DNA of 64,000 nucleotides from Dryomyza anilis (GCA_951804985.1 OX638130.1:310001-374000), one strand, 5' to 3'. Shown: positions 22,175-35,960, counted from the first letter of the stretch. The notes: generated by a model from the sequence alone, not told the origin. Numbers and translations are program-made.

Positions 22175-23950
22175 TAGCAGTGTTCGTGAGGCTTTTACAA
22201 TGTATATATTTTTAATTTTGCGATATCCTCTTTATTTTTTTGTGAGTGTATAAATGTATCCTGAATCCTATTGACGTTGTTGGACATAATTATATAATAT
22301 AAAAGTAAAACAGTGGATTTGACCCTTAGCATTCTAATTATCCGCTGATTTTTTCGGAGTACTATATATTTTTAATTTTAAAATGTTTTAGTAAAATGTC
22401 TTGGCATTAATTAGTAATCAACGCTTCAGTTTTTATCATTTATTAATCATATCTTGGCAATAACTGTAACACATTTTGTAATTTTTAAGTGTTAATTCAT
22501 TTAATTCAACATATTTTAAAATATCACGATCGAAATAATAACAGCACTTAATAATATTCCTGCACGCACAGACTAATTAAGAGCCGATGATTACCGTATT
22601 CACAGTTCGTCGTATTTTAGTCTCGGATTCGTACAATGTGGTTTTATATGAAACTTTGACACAGAAACGTCAATTTGAGGTTATATTCCTTAAAAAAAAT
22701 GAAATATTACAGCGGTTGCATTTGTGAGTTGTCTTGTGGCATGTTTTATTTTGTGTCGTGTTTTGCAAAATATAGAACAGCTAATGAATACTTGCTGATG
22801 GTTCTAAAATGTGTACATAAATTATTAAAATAACTAAATTGCATTCAATAAATTGAAAAAAAAAAATGGTTTTATGCAGTGAATCTGAACATTTAATAGA
22901 TCTATGGTGCTAACAGTATAAATGTCGTATTGTTGTATACATATAATGTCCGAGGAAACTGTGAATACGCTAATTCAGAACAAGACTATTTAAAATTATT
23001 AAATTATACCTTTAAACATGGTCTTATCTGCTGTAAGTAATGTGTCTTCTACTATGCTCTTCTATACATAAATATATAAATTGAAGAGTGTATTTAGTTT
23101 TAGCGGATACGAAATTATCAGTAATAGTTCCCGAGATGTTTTAGACATGTCCGCCTGTCCACAACTTACTTAACTTTCTTTATCTCTATTTAACAATTTG
23201 AAAACATCATACAAAATAACTTGTTATCTACTTCGACCTATAAAAATCAATTTTTATGCAAGTAAACAACTCAGTCGATATTTTGATTGCGACAACCGTC
23301 TATGATTGTAGAGAACATACTATAGTTGACGAGATAATGCCACAACCATATTCTTTCTCTGCGTACAATACATAATTGGCTTCTTGATTCACATCGGCAT
23401 ATTCATTGTATAGTCTCTGAATATATAGTTTAAGTAATCTGTTTATCACATGTGCACAGAAAACCATAATTGTTTAATTATTTAATTACCTACTTAATTT
23501 TATTAATATAAATGTATTTATAACAACATTAAGTATGGAATCAATTAACAATGTAGTTGATGTATGCTTATGGTAACAACATTATCATATGATGTGACAT
23601 TCGTGTTGTTTATCGTGTTTTGGTATTTTTAGTTTAAATTGTTTGTATCATTAGTAAAGCACACAAATATTTCTCAATTTTTTTCAATACAAAAAAAATC
23701 CCATTACAATTGGCCACAACGCATCCGCATCATTGATCAATATCATCACTTCAACAACATTTGTCGTCCAACAACTTCTGCTTTTGGATCCGTTACCGTT
23801 TTATTTATCAACTGTTTGGCGATCATTAATCCACAAAATTCTACATAAAATGATAAATACTCGTATTTGCTACTATTAAAAATTACTTAAATGAAACATG
23901 AAACGGAACGGATACGTTAGGCAAGGGGGTTTGTCGTTGTATATCCGCAG

Positions 23951-24132
23951 AGCACGGTGACAATGAGCTCGAGCTTGGCCACGATGAAATCCTTGTCGAC
24001 GGATTAATTAAAAAGGGCATCAAGGAGCAGAGCCAGCTGGAGGTAGCCATAGGCGATGGCATGGAGTTTACGATACATGGTGATCTAAAGAACAATAAAC
24101 CGAAGAAGTCGAAATATCTTAACAATGCAACG
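23951..24132 (+). CDS. para: para exon: II-III linker (EHGDNELELGHDEI)
   Basis: Acceptor ATCCGCAG, donor ACG|GTAAAT. It encodes EHGDNELELGHDEILVDGLI through VAIGDGMEFTIHGD and KPKKSKYLNNAT, matching the fly linker. It receives two bases to complete the first Glu, compatible with both upstream donors. Confidence 0.97.
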
Positions 24133-24197
24133 GTAAATAGCGTATTAAATATTAATGGTTATTTATAGTAACAAGTCTTGGATTTTGTGCATCACAG

Positions 24198-24680
24198 ATG
24201 ATTGGCAATTCAATTAACCACCAAGACAATAGACTGGAACACGAGCTAAACCATAGAGGTTTGTCCTTACAGGACGATGACACTGCCAGCATTAATTCAT
24301 ATGGTAGCCATAAGAATCGACCATTTAAAGACGAAAGTCATAAGGGTAGCGCCGAGACAATGGAGGGCGAAGAGAAGCGGGACGTAAGCAAGGAAGATCT
24401 CGGGCTCGATGAAGAACTCGACGAGGAGGGCGAGTTAGAGGAAGGTCCTCTCGATGGTGATATCATCATACATGCGACCGATGAGGACATCCTGGATGAG
24501 TACCCGGCCGACTGCTTTCCAGACTCATACTATAAAAAATTTCCGATCTTAGCCGGCGACGATGATTCGCCGTTTTGGCAAGGATGGGGCAATTTACGAC
24601 TGAAAACTTTTCAATTAATTGAAAATAAATATTTTGAAACAGCAGTTATCACTATGATTTTAATGAGTAGCTTAGCTTTG
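24198..24680 (+). CDS. para: para exon: II-III linker end and domain III S1
   Basis: It follows a 65-bp intron with acceptor ATCACAG; donor TTG|GTAAGT. It is 161 codons: [20 protein letters not shown], the acidic run [32 protein letters not shown], then S1 ([16 protein letters not shown]). Phase 0 both ends. It is very close to Drosophila and house fly. Confidence 0.98.
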
Positions 24681-27076
24681 GTAAGTTTTGACTTTTTCAA
24701 AATTCACCTAACAAACCAAAAACTGAACGATAATCGACCGTTTAAAATGTCGATTTACGTGCAGTGCTTATTTTCGTTGTGATTGTTCGTTCCTTCGTCT
24801 TACATTAAAAAGTTAAAATTTTGAAATGGAAGAATAAAAATCAAAATCATTACCAAAGTTTTTGTAGCTAGATTTATGTAAATTATGTATATAACATTAA
24901 TTTAGTTAATTAATGTTTGTTTGTTTATAGTTTATAAATGTATAATACTCTTTTAGGAATTTACAATATAATACGTATTTTATTTGACTGCTTTTATTTA
25001 TATTCACATTGTATAATCAAGGAATAACAAAAATTTAGATTTTAGTTCCGGATTACTTTAACTCAGTTTCGGTATTTCATTTATATATAAAAGTTCTGAT
25101 TCTTAATTTATGCTTTTGTACACTGAAAAAAATCTTCATGCGAAAGAAAAATTAATTTTAAAATAAATTATTTTATTAAAAAAAAAAACAAATCCAATTC
25201 AAATTAAAAACAACAAAAAAAAAATGTCATAAAAAAATAATTAAAAAAAAACAAACAAAAATTATCCGAAAAATATTTATTTCGAACTTTTTTTCATAAA
25301 TAAGAAAAAAAAAATTAAAGAAAATAATTCGAAAAAATAAAAAAAATTATTAAAATTCAGAGTTCAAAACATTTTTTTTTGTTTATAAGTGTGTTGAAAC
25401 GTAGTCTTCGTATACACTTGCTCAAATTGAAGAAAACTTTTTATATTTTTCATCAAAATGATGTTAAATTCATAATTCATAACATTGATATATAATATGA
25501 TATAATTCATAATATTGATATGAATTGTTTTCGATACAATGAATTTTGGTTTGAAAACGAAATTCTTCAATATAAGGAAGATATTTTTTCTATGCGCAAT
25601 TCTTTATTTTTTCTAATTGATTAATAAGTATACAAAAACCCATGAGTAAATTAAAAATAGTAATAAATTATAAAAATATTATAATTTGTTTATCAATTTT
25701 TTAAACTTATATCTTTTTTTGCAATTTTATGTAGCGGTTTTTGAATAACAATTTAAAACTGATGATTGTTACGATTTCAATCCATGATTATAACAAATAT
25801 TTAATATTTTTAAATGGCAGTTTTATTTTTTATTTGTATTATTTTAACAGGTTAACATAATTTAATCAAAATATTTAAAATTTAATATTAGACAAGATAA
25901 AAAAACACTATTTGTTAAGTCATAACAGTCAGTTTGAAGAAAAAAAAAATGTCTAATTGAATATGTTGTTATGTTATGAACGGACTTAAGTAAAATAAAT
26001 CATTTGTAATGTTTAAGTAATGTTTGAAAATACACGCATGTTAAAATATGTTTACAGCAAATATAATATAATGTACAGCAAATCTAACATATTAATTTGA
26101 ATGTTGTGATAACTAGTTTGGTGTTATATTGGTTTTATAAACTAGAAAATGATTGTGACACCCTCAGATACTCACACAATTAAAGAATACATAATATGAT
26201 TGCTGCAAACATATTTTTTATCTGTTTGTTTGTTAAAAATTAGCTAAGTAAAGAACAAAAATTATTCTTTTAAGGAAACCCATAAATTCGAGGCATTTCT
26301 TCTTAACCGGCGCTACCACCAAACTATATTAACCGGATCCTCCTGACTTTTTTTTTAAATTTGGAAATAAAACATCTTTGACTTACTAATTAGGAGGCAA
26401 GGATTCTGAATATCGCACTGGGATGATTCGGGTAAACATGTTTTTTGTAGCAAGTCGAGATAATCGTTTTGCTTGAATAATTCCAAATAAGTAGAAAAAA
26501 TGTTCTCAAATATATGGGTTTTCTGAAAACCATTTGTTTTACTGGATTTAGAGATCTAAATGTTTTCGAAATCGGGGATATCATATATTTATAATACTTT
26601 GACTTGTATTGTCTTTTGTTTTATTTATAGGTTAATGTATTTTCAAGTCTTAAAAAAGTTCAGCCTTTTATTATTACGTAACATTATATATTTCCTCATA
26701 TACAATATACAGTTCTTTTTTGATTGCGGATTTCTGGATAGATCTCCTCATTCAAAAAAGAACTATTTCAGAAAGCTAGGACAAGGCATCTAATGACCTA
26801 CGTTCTAGTTCATATTTATTTGTATTGCTATTGAGTATTGTATATTTTCAAGAGTTTTGTATTTAATTTCTTTGAAAATTTTTCTGCAATATGCATATTT
26901 TAGTGCTAATTAAACATTGCCTTTAATCCTTTCCATTATTAAAAAGATTAACATTGACGTGCGAAATGTCCATGTCACATGACTTTGTCATAAACACTAC
27001 TAGATATGTGAATCGTGACTAACCTTTCTTTTGTTTCCTCTTTCTTCAACCTCGCTATTATCATTTCTCATCGCAG
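24681..27076 (+). other. para intron, AT-rich
   Basis: A 2.4 kb intron. It has long A-rich and T-rich runs around 25120-25360. I see no gene or transposon with definable ends. Confidence 0.8.
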
Positions 27077-27250
27077 GCTCTAGAAGACGTTCACCTACCC
27101 AATCGACCTATTCTACAGGATATTCTCTACTACATGGACAGAATATTTACAGTCATCTTTTTCTTAGAAATGTTGATCAAATGGTTGGCGCTTGGCTTTA
27201 AGGTCTACTTCACCAACGCATGGTGCTGGCTTGATTTCGTGATCGTAATG
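27077..27250 (+). CDS. para: para exon: domain III S2 and S3
   Basis: Acceptor CATCGCAG, donor ATG|GTAAGT. It encodes [20 protein letters not shown], then [18 protein letters not shown] and [11 protein letters not shown]. It is 58 codons, phase 0 both ends. It is followed by the k/l alternative exon pair. Confidence 0.97.
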
Positions 27251-27814
27251 GTAAGTCGAAAACGTTTCCATATTTACGCTACACTGGACCCAATTGATAT
27301 ATATTGAACAACATCAATAACACGAAACAGACAGAAACAGAGTCCAAAGAATCGACCGACTATTACTACTCGTATCTATGATTTTACATACATGAATATT
27401 AATTATGATTATAATTATAATTATTTCATTTCTACGAGGCAAAAAGGTTGATTTAATTTTTTTTTGTTAATATTTAAAATAGTTATTATTTCTTTTTTAT
27501 CTAGTGTTATTTTTTATGTAATGTACAAAGACCTTATAGTAATTCTTAGTTGATTAGTTTACTTTTGCAATATGTTAAAGAGTTGGATGCTTCGCATTCT
27601 CATATTTGTAGCCAGGATTAGCAATATTGACTTTTATTTATATTTAGCATATTTTAGTACCTAGCTGCAAAAACTGTTATTAATCAATCAAAACATTTAA
27701 ATTTTTTCCTAAAACCCCTGCAAATGTACCTCCTCGTATTCCCACAAAAATGAAATTTCGCACATTTCCGACGTGCGTTCGTTTGTTCATTTGTGCGGTC
27801 ACTGATTCCGCTAG

Positions 27815-27927
27815 CTATCGCTTATTAACCTGGCCGCGGTTTGGTCCGGCGCTGATGATGTCCCAGCATTCCGTTCCATGCGCACCCTCCGTGCACTTGT
27901 GCGGTCTCACGTTGGGAGGGCATGAAA
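27815..27927 (+). pseudogene. para: para alternative exon k, frameshifted by a 10-nt loss in domain III S4
   Basis: It starts after CGCTAG with LSLINLAAVWSGADDVPAF and RSMRTLRAL, a clear match to fly exon k, and ends at the intact donor AAA|GTAAGT. It is 113 nt against 123 nt for its partner exon l. After CTT (27896-27898) the expected RPLRAV codons are lost and the frame shifts to a TGA at 27923. The last residues (SRWEGMK) are still readable in another frame. If spliced in, it would truncate the channel in DIII S4. A sequencing or assembly error is the main alternative. Confidence 0.9.
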
Positions 27928-30900
27928 GTAAGTAGTGCCCGCCGAGGCCAATACCACAACTTTATTACAACTCGTATTCGTGCCTAAATGTCGTGTTGCA
28001 AACAAATTGCCAGAACTTCTTATGTTTTTTTTTTCCAAATATGGGTGAATGTTTGGCTCAGCTGTAAAATACGTACTCTATTATACTTGTGCTCTTTTAA
28101 AAAATTGAATCTTCTACTATTTACATACCTACTACTCTATATATACAGCGGCTCAAATATATATACATATATAGTATTCAATAAGTGTTTGCCACGATCT
28201 TAATCAGTGTGTGTATGTGTGCTGTTTCCTATATATACAATCTCTATGTACTTAAAAAACTATATACAAGTTTATTTATTTTTATACTAATTAATGTACT
28301 TAATGTTGCAAAGTGTTATTTATATAATATGTTATATATACAATTATAATTAGGTATGTCCTATTTCTGTTCTCTTAGTTCATTAACCGCTAAATGTTGC
28401 TATAAAATTACTATAACAAATGCTATGTACAGATCTACATGTGCTATAAACTTATTTCTATGCAAACAGTTCAACTGTTCACTCAGAGGATTTTGACAGA
28501 TAATTTGTTAATTGTACATGATACTTTTAACTATGGTAAACAACAACAATCCTATAAATTAACCAGATATTCATGTTAACTTTACATTTTCAACAATTAA
28601 AATTAAGTATCACTAAAATCACTTAACATGATCAATCTGTTTGTAAAAAAACAATATGAAATCTGTTTAATTTTTGTTTAAATTTACATGATTTTTTCCT
28701 TAAGTGTATGCCTGCCATCTCACTAATAAGTCGAACATAATCAAATGTGTTACATTGTCCGAATTTTAACTATTGCAAATATTTTCTTTTTACATATTTA
28801 TTTACAATTTTATATTTATTAGAATCAATCGAAAAATTTTTGATGGGCTATACACTTTACTAATTTCAGAATTGATGGCTTTTCAGTAAATCATAATTGC
28901 AGGATTAATTAAAGAAAAGAATCGCAATTTTCAGTAACCTTTTTTTTTCATTTAATAAAATAAATTTTATACAATAAATTTTGTGTTTTAAGGATTTTCT
29001 GTCGGTAATCATACATTCCATTCTAAGTGTTTTAAGATAATATTGCAAATTTCCCAGTCTGCCATGTCTCGGAAACCACCGATTTATGAAAGCTCTCTCA
29101 AATAACTTCGATAAAAAATTCGATCTCGTTGCATTTATCGAATCTAATTTTCAAAAAATGTCTAGTACTTTCAAATTCTTTGGCAAAATACGATATTTAA
29201 TCATTTATCGCATCGATATTGCAATCTCAAACTTTGATTATTTTTTTATATATGGGCCATTCCACACCAAATCGACCAAAAAAAATTTGAGATTTTAACT
29301 TTTCGATTTTAATGAAATTAATTTTTAAAATATGATGCCATCAAAATATCCTCTTGAAATTTGGCATGAACATTGATATCAACAAAAAGAGATAGATCAG
29401 ATTTCAAATATATGCGAAGTGTGATATCGCGTAAATTTCTCCTTCTTCTCGAATTGATCTAGTAACATTATCGAAACGAATGACTTATTGCAACATTTGA
29501 TATATGGCAAATATAGACCTTTAAGTTCTAGTTATTTTTATTATTCTTTAACAATATTCTAAGCTGTAAACAAATATTCCAACATAATATTGTTTCCGCA
29601 CTCAAAATAATCACTGCGACAGTTAACGGAACACCACGTGTTCGTAATTTAAAATTTAGTAAAATAGATTCGTGATTTTATTGTTAAATACACCAACTCT
29701 TTCGGGTATTTTATGTATATTTTATTTTGTTTGAGAATACTGAAATTTTGAAGTCTTTTGGCAATACCTGCTTTATTTGCTGTGTATGAAAATAAATAGA
29801 TTACTTAGTGTACATTTACCATTTATATTAGATTACGTAGGAATTAGAATTACTTTTATATAGTTAATCAGGCTTAGTCAATTAGGTATTTATAGATATA
29901 TTCTTATGTACATTTGTATATAGCTTTAATTACATATTTAAGAAATAAATATAAATACATATTTTAAAGACTTATTTTTATATAGACGATCTAGTCGAAC
30001 AATGAATACCTAATCTAAAATAGAAGTAGTGCCATCTCTCGCAGAGCTCATATTATGCGCGACATATATTTAGCACAACTAAATTTTAAAATTTATTTTA
30101 AAATCTCACTTCTTATTCACTCTACCACAGCCATATATGATATAGAAAATGCAAAGGGTACATTTTTAAATTATATGCTGACGATTCTGTATAGAAGCAG
30201 ATGTTCCTATTAACTTTTAATAGTCTATAAATTCTGCCGTGTTGTATATTCACTCAGCAAAGTAGTCCCACCACTTTAGCTGATTTGCCTACGCAGTGGT
30301 GGCAGTGTTTCACTTAAAAGCAACATGTGCCGACATTATCCTCGAAACAAAGACTCTCATAACCGCTTGGTCTTGGTCTGCAAAAGTGTGAAAAGGGCAA
30401 ACTACGCATCCACGAAGTTTGGCAGCAAAGTTCAAGCTAAAATCTGTCCAAATTTGAGACGAGCCATCCTAGTCTAAAGCTGGCTGCGCCATTGACAGAT
30501 GCAGCTCCGAGCCAACAATCAAATCATTAAATTATAACTGAGAATCGTTAGTTTTCTTCAAAATAGTTACTTTTGTAAATATATTCTTCGAATATTTCGA
30601 ATTCACTCATTACAATGACTTGGCGTTGCATCCGACCTTGGTGGAGTTTTGCATCAAAATAAATAAAAACTGAAACCGAACCGAAGTTTAACGCCAAAGT
30701 TCTTTAACGCAAATTCGCAAATTGATGAACCCGCACTTAATATGAGTCTCTACTTTAGTATTTAAGAATAATTATATTATATTAGAGTAAGGCTAGGGTT
30801 ACATATAGCAGGTGCTATTGAAATCAGTGTTATCTCTATTAGGCTAAGACTTTATTAACTAATAACAAAATTAATTTTAAGTGCAAAAAATCAATATGCA

Positions 30901-31460
30901 ACAAATTTTGTATAACGAACACTTTAAATAATCGAATTTTATTAGATCTGTGTATCAATCAGGCACAACGAACCTGCCTGTAGATCTGACACATTAATCG
31001 GGCGGCGGCGAACACTATCGTTTAACAGTAAGAATCCTAGGATAGGTAATCATTTGTTTGACATACCGTATTGAATTGTAGAAGATTTTTCTCCTTTCTA
31101 GCATTAGAAAATCCCAAACTTTACAATGAGAATCAATTCTAAAAAATATATGTTTTAAAATTTCTCAAAATTGTGCGTTTCTGAATGTAGCCAATATTTA
31201 TTCAAAATGAATTTATGTTATGTACTCGAGTGAAAATGTGTTAAGGTTAGTCTTATTTAACATCAATTCCGAATCAGAGAACGATAGGGCATCACTACCA
31301 TAGGTCACCTAATATAATCCTGATCATGGTTGACTAGGGAATGCCTTATTTTAAATACTCGTAAGGAAATCTGATAGAAGCGTCGGTGTCTGATAATTCA
31401 ACCTGATCAAGATAGAAACTTCAAATACTGACACCGATCATTACATTTGTTGACGTCAAA

Positions 31461-31771
31461 CATACCTGGTCAGACAATGATATGATCCGGAACTAAATTA
31501 CCACTCAGGTATTTAGGCCAGAACGGACTTCTGTTATCGTGACTTAAGAGTTTTCCTTCAGGAATGTATTTTATTTTTATATTATTTTTAATTCTAATTT
31601 GATAAATTTACTCATATTACCACAAACAAAAACATACCTGATCAGACAATAATATGATCCGGAACTAAATTACCACTCAGGTATTTAGGCCAGAACGGAT
31701 TCTGTTATCGTGACTTAAGAGTTTTCCTTTAGGAATGTATTTTATTTTTATATTATTTTTAATTCTAATTT
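31461..31771. repeat. Imperfect direct duplication, about 137-bp copies, period 172 bp
   Basis: The block starting CATACCTGGTCAGACAATGA (31461) recurs at 31633 as CATACCTGATCAGACAATAA with a few substitutions and one deletion. Both copies end in the same ATTTTTAATTCTAATT tail. Confidence 0.93.
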
Positions 31772-31878
31772 TTTTTCAACACATGCCCAAAAAACATATT
31801 GTATACATAACAAACTATGTTAAATTGAAAATTTCTAAAAATTAAAATTTATAATAAACTTCGAAAAACCGAAACTAG

Positions 31879-32001
31879 GTGTCGCTTATCAACTTCGTTG
31901 CTTCACTTGTTGGAGCTGGTGGTATTCAAGCCTTCAAGACTATGCGGACGTTAAGAGCACTGAGACCACTACTTGCCATGTCCCGAATGCAGGGCATAAA
32001 G
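31879..32001 (+). CDS. para: para alternative exon l: domain III S3-S4 voltage sensor
   Basis: Acceptor AACTAG, donor AAG|GTACGT. It is 41 codons: [41 protein letters not shown]. It matches fly exon l except that the S4 arginine after PL is Leu (CTT where flies have CGT), removing one gating charge, and the end is GIK rather than GMR. Because exon k is broken, this is the only intact S4 exon for domain III. Confidence 0.96.
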
Positions 32002-33733
32002 GTACGTACTTTCTTAATATCATATTCTACTTCAACACTAAACAAAACTACAAATCAACCCAATACATTTATTCATTCTTCAAGTAATTTTAATATTGAT
32101 ATTTAACTAAATAGACTCATATTTTGAATGCCTGTATTGATACATTACTTCAGCCCATTGGTTTTTACGTCTTTTTGAAATTGTTCTTATTATGTATAGA
32201 TAGTCATATTTTTCATTATGATTTATAATTGAGGAGTTCAGCGTCGAAACACTTCTATATTTATTTAAATGAATGTTTATATTAACTACTTGCTAAATTT
32301 AAAATTCAAGAAATGCATGTTAACACAATTTGTCTGGGAATTAAACTGTTCGGCACTGAGGACCTCAATTATGTTTTGTGTTAGGAGAGTTGCTCTTATA
32401 TTGAAGTTAATTTGAGTTTGAATGAATGATTCTTTCCGAAATAAACTAACCATTAATATATTTAAAATAAATGTTCATAAAGAACCGCATTATTTACACT
32501 TGCATATGTAAACTAATTGGATAATTGAAAATATATATAAATTTAGCTATTTTATACATGCCATAACTTACAATATACATTTATTCAATAGTCATTTTGC
32601 ATAGTATCTATTTATATAAGGATAAATCACAGTAAAAATAACTATTTTATTTTGTATTTTAAGCATTTGCATAATTTTTGAAAAATATCTTTAAATTTGT
32701 TTTGTGTATGTGACGGCTTATTTAGTGCAGGGGTAAAGGAGAATGTTTCGCAATATCTTTTAAATATATTTATCTTTTAAATATGATTTCCAATATACGA
32801 ATACAAATATATATCGTATTGTAAATAAACTTCCTGTAAATTATTTCTTTGGCCCTTAACATCCTTCTTCTATCCCTACACTATTCCAATGCATGCTTTT
32901 ATGTCGAGCCCTCAATAACCGATCGAACTCCGATCTCAGAATCTGTAATTAACCGTACTTGTTGCATTATATCTCTAAGTATTGCACCGCATGTTTGGTA
33001 AAATATCCATGCAAACACTACGTTTATTGTATCATATGTTGTAAAGCACATTCACAATAGGTAATAGTTTATTTGACGGTTGAGATGAAAAAACGTAATA
33101 TTTGAAAATAAAATTGAAAACTACCCCAAACAATATAATATACGGCAGGTAATTGGCAGACGAAGGCATGCAAACACAGCATTTTAAAAGCAATAAATCA
33201 TCAGATTTTGTATCAAAAACGTCCTGTTACCTGTTCTAAAACAAAACGGCAGACGGCAAAGACTGATTCGTCTATTTCAAAAAGAATTCCAAAAATATGC
33301 CGTGGCATGTACAAATTTTTAAAGATTTTAATATTTAAACATAAAATTCCCTGCTTTCAACCTGCTATAGAAAAACTGGTGTTTTTTATGTGCCCTTTTC
33401 CAGAAACCTCTCGATCATTTGCCAATAACCTGCCGAATATTTTGTCTGGGGTATTCTCTTTTTATATATAAAATATTACTGTGTTCAGCTCAACCAAATT
33501 AATATAAAAATACAATTAATAATAATCTTGTTATCAAATGCTTTAACTTTTAATTTTTAATTCTACAATTTATCATGTCCTCCCTTAAACCCAATCCAAT
33601 CTTTCGCCGATTTAAATCCGCAAATGATCAAATATCCGCTTGAATACATGAACACTGCTGACATCATACGGCACCCATCAAACATCCATCGCTGAAACTA
33701 TCGGCAATCGCCCGTATTTGACGTCCCTCACAG
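32002..33733 (+). other. para intron, AT-rich
   Basis: A 1.7 kb intron without recognisable genes or transposon ends. A pyrimidine-rich segment precedes the acceptor. Confidence 0.8.
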
Positions 33734-33856
33734 GTTGTCGTCAACGCGCTGGTTCAAGCAATACCGTCCATCTTCAATGTACTCTTGGTGTGTCTAATAT
33801 TTTGGCTTATTTTTGCCATTATGGGTGTACAGCTTTTTGCTGGAAAATATTTTAAG
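33734..33856 (+). CDS. para: para exon: domain III S4-S5 linker and S5
   Basis: Acceptor CCTCACAG, donor AAG|GTACGT. It encodes [20 protein letters not shown], then [20 protein letters not shown] and K. It is 41 codons, phase 0 both ends, identical to the fly consensus as I know it. Confidence 0.98.
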
Positions 33857-34569
33857 GTACGTTTACAATCCTATTAAAATTATGTATATAACCAGGTTAC
33901 ACAAATGTTTAAAATGTGCGCAATACCAAAATTGGTTATTGCGATATTTTTTCAACAAAACATTTAACATAAATTAAAACAAAAAATTAGTAAAACAAAA
34001 ATCAAAAAAATAAAATAATTAATAAAACTAAATTAAGAACGCATTAGATATCTAAATTTATGAATTTAAATTGTTCCTATAAAAAGCGTATCTTTGCATC
34101 TATTTTTCGTGAATAGTTGATGCGAAAAGTTGGGAATTTGCTAAAAAAAAAAGCAAAATCTAACAACTTTCAGAAAGGAGTATAAAATATCACATCATTT
34201 ATTTTAGACTAGCTGGACCCGTGCACGACTCGTGCCAAGATTTTCTGAATTCAAAGATATGGAGCGATTTTATTAATATAAAAAAACATTTTATTATTTA
34301 TATGAGGGGCCCGTGCTTAGCTGTTGAAATTTTTTTATTCGTTTTATAAATGTAGTAACCAAATAATTCTCCGCCAAAACAACTTTTCTCAAAGACAATT
34401 TTTTTCTCAGACTGCGCTTCTCCGCAGAATTATTCCCAGTAGAAATCTTCCCCGTAAAATCCACATAGAACGCTTTCCCGTAGAATTCTCAACGTAGAAT
34501 TCATCCCGGTAGAATTGTTCCCGGTAGAATTCTTTCCCGTAGAATTCTTCCCCGTAGAGTTTTTCCCAG

Positions 34570-35960
34570 TAGAAGTTTTAGTGTGGTGGGTTTTAATGTA
34601 GTAAGTTTCGGTGTAGTGAGTTTAGATGTGGTAAATTTTGGAGTGGTGAGTTTAATTGTGGTTAGTTTTGGTGTGGTGAGTTTTAGTATGGTGAGTTTTA
34701 GTGTGGTGAATTTGAGTGTGGTGAGTTTAAGTGTGGTGTTTTTAAGTGTGGTGAGTTTTAGTGTGGTCAATTATAGTGTGGTGGGTTTTAGTGTGGTGAA
34801 TTTTAATGTGGCGTGTTTTAGTGTGGCGTGTTTTAGTGTAGCGAGTTTAAATGTGGTGAATTTTATTGTAGTGAGTTTTAGTGTAGTGAATTTTAGTGTG
34901 GTGAGTTTTAGAGTGGTTAATAACAGTGTGGTGGATTTTAGTGTGGTGAATTTTAGTGCGGTGAGTTTTAGTGTGGTAAGTTTTAGTGTATCGAAATTTG
35001 AGTGTAGTGAGTTTTAATGTGGTGAGTTTAAAAGTGGTGAATTTTAATGTGGTGAAATTTTAGTGTAGTGAGTTTTAGTGTGGTGAGTTTTAGTGTGGTG
35101 AAATTTTAGTGTGGTGAGTTTTAGTGTGGTCAATTTTAGTGTGTTGAATTTTTGTGTGGTGAGTTTCAGTGTGGTGAGTTTAAGTGTGGTGAGTTTTAGT
35201 GTGGTAAGTTTTAGTGTGGTGAGTTTTGGTATGGTGAGTTTAAATGTGGTGAGTTTTAGTGTTGTGAATTTTAGTGCGGTGAGTTTTAGTGTGGCGACTT
35301 TTGCGTACAGTGAGTTTTAGTGTGATGAGTTTTAATGTGGAGAAATTTTAGTGTGGTGAGTTTTAGTGTGGTGAATTTTAGTGTGGTGAGTTTTAGTGTG
35401 GTGAAATTTTAGTGTGGTGGGTTTTAGTGTGGTGAGTTGAAGTGTGGTGAGTTTTAGTGTGGTGAGTTTTAGTGTGGTGAGTTTTAGTGTGGTGCGTTTA
35501 AGTGTGGTGAGTTTTAGTGTGGTGAGTTTTAGTGTGGTGAGTTTTAGTGTGGTGAGTTTTGGTGTGGTGAATTTTAGTGTGTTGAATTTTTGTGTGGTGA
35601 GTTTAAGTGTGGTGAGTTTTAGTGTGGTAAGTTTTAGTGTGGTGCGTTTAAGTGTGGTGAGTTTTAGTGTGGTGAGTTTTAGTGTGGTGAGTTTTAGTGT
35701 GGTGAGTTTTGGTGTGGTGAATTTTAGTGTGTTGAATTTTTGTGTGGTGAGTTTAAGTGTGGTGAATTTTAGTGTGGTGAGTTTTAGTGTGGTGAATTAT
35801 AGTGTGGTGGGTTTTAGTGCGGTTAATTTAAGGGTGAATTTTAGTGTGGTGAGTTTTAGTGTGGTGAGTTTTTAAGTGGTGAGTTTTAGTGTGGTGAGTT
35901 TTAGTGTGGTGAGTTTTAGTGTGGTGAATTTTAGTTTGGTTAGTTTTAGTGTGGTGAGTT
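34570..35960 (+). repeat. 15-bp G/T-rich minisatellite, array 1 (GTGTGGTGAGTTTTA)
   Basis: About 90 tandem units with variants such as GTGTGGTGAATTTTA. The + strand is nearly free of C. Most units contain GGTGAGT, a good match to a 5' splice site, followed by TTTTAG, which resembles a 3' splice site. Open frames reading VVSFS repeats are artefacts of the 15-bp period. Confidence 0.95.

Larger units (their letters stand above)
20452..23950 (+). other. para intron with a dead Tc1/mariner element
   Basis: A 3.5 kb intron. It holds the transposon at 20878-22174. The rest (22177-23950) is AT-rich with no recognisable gene or repeat. Confidence 0.85.
27251..31878 (+). other. para intron region holding broken exon k
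   Basis: 4.6 kb between the DIII S3 exon and exon l. The k exon remnant is at 27815-27927. An imperfect direct duplication lies at 31461-31600 and 31633-31771. A patch at 30250-30720 is less AT-rich but carries no frame that I recognise. The remainder is AT-rich intron. Confidence 0.8.
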
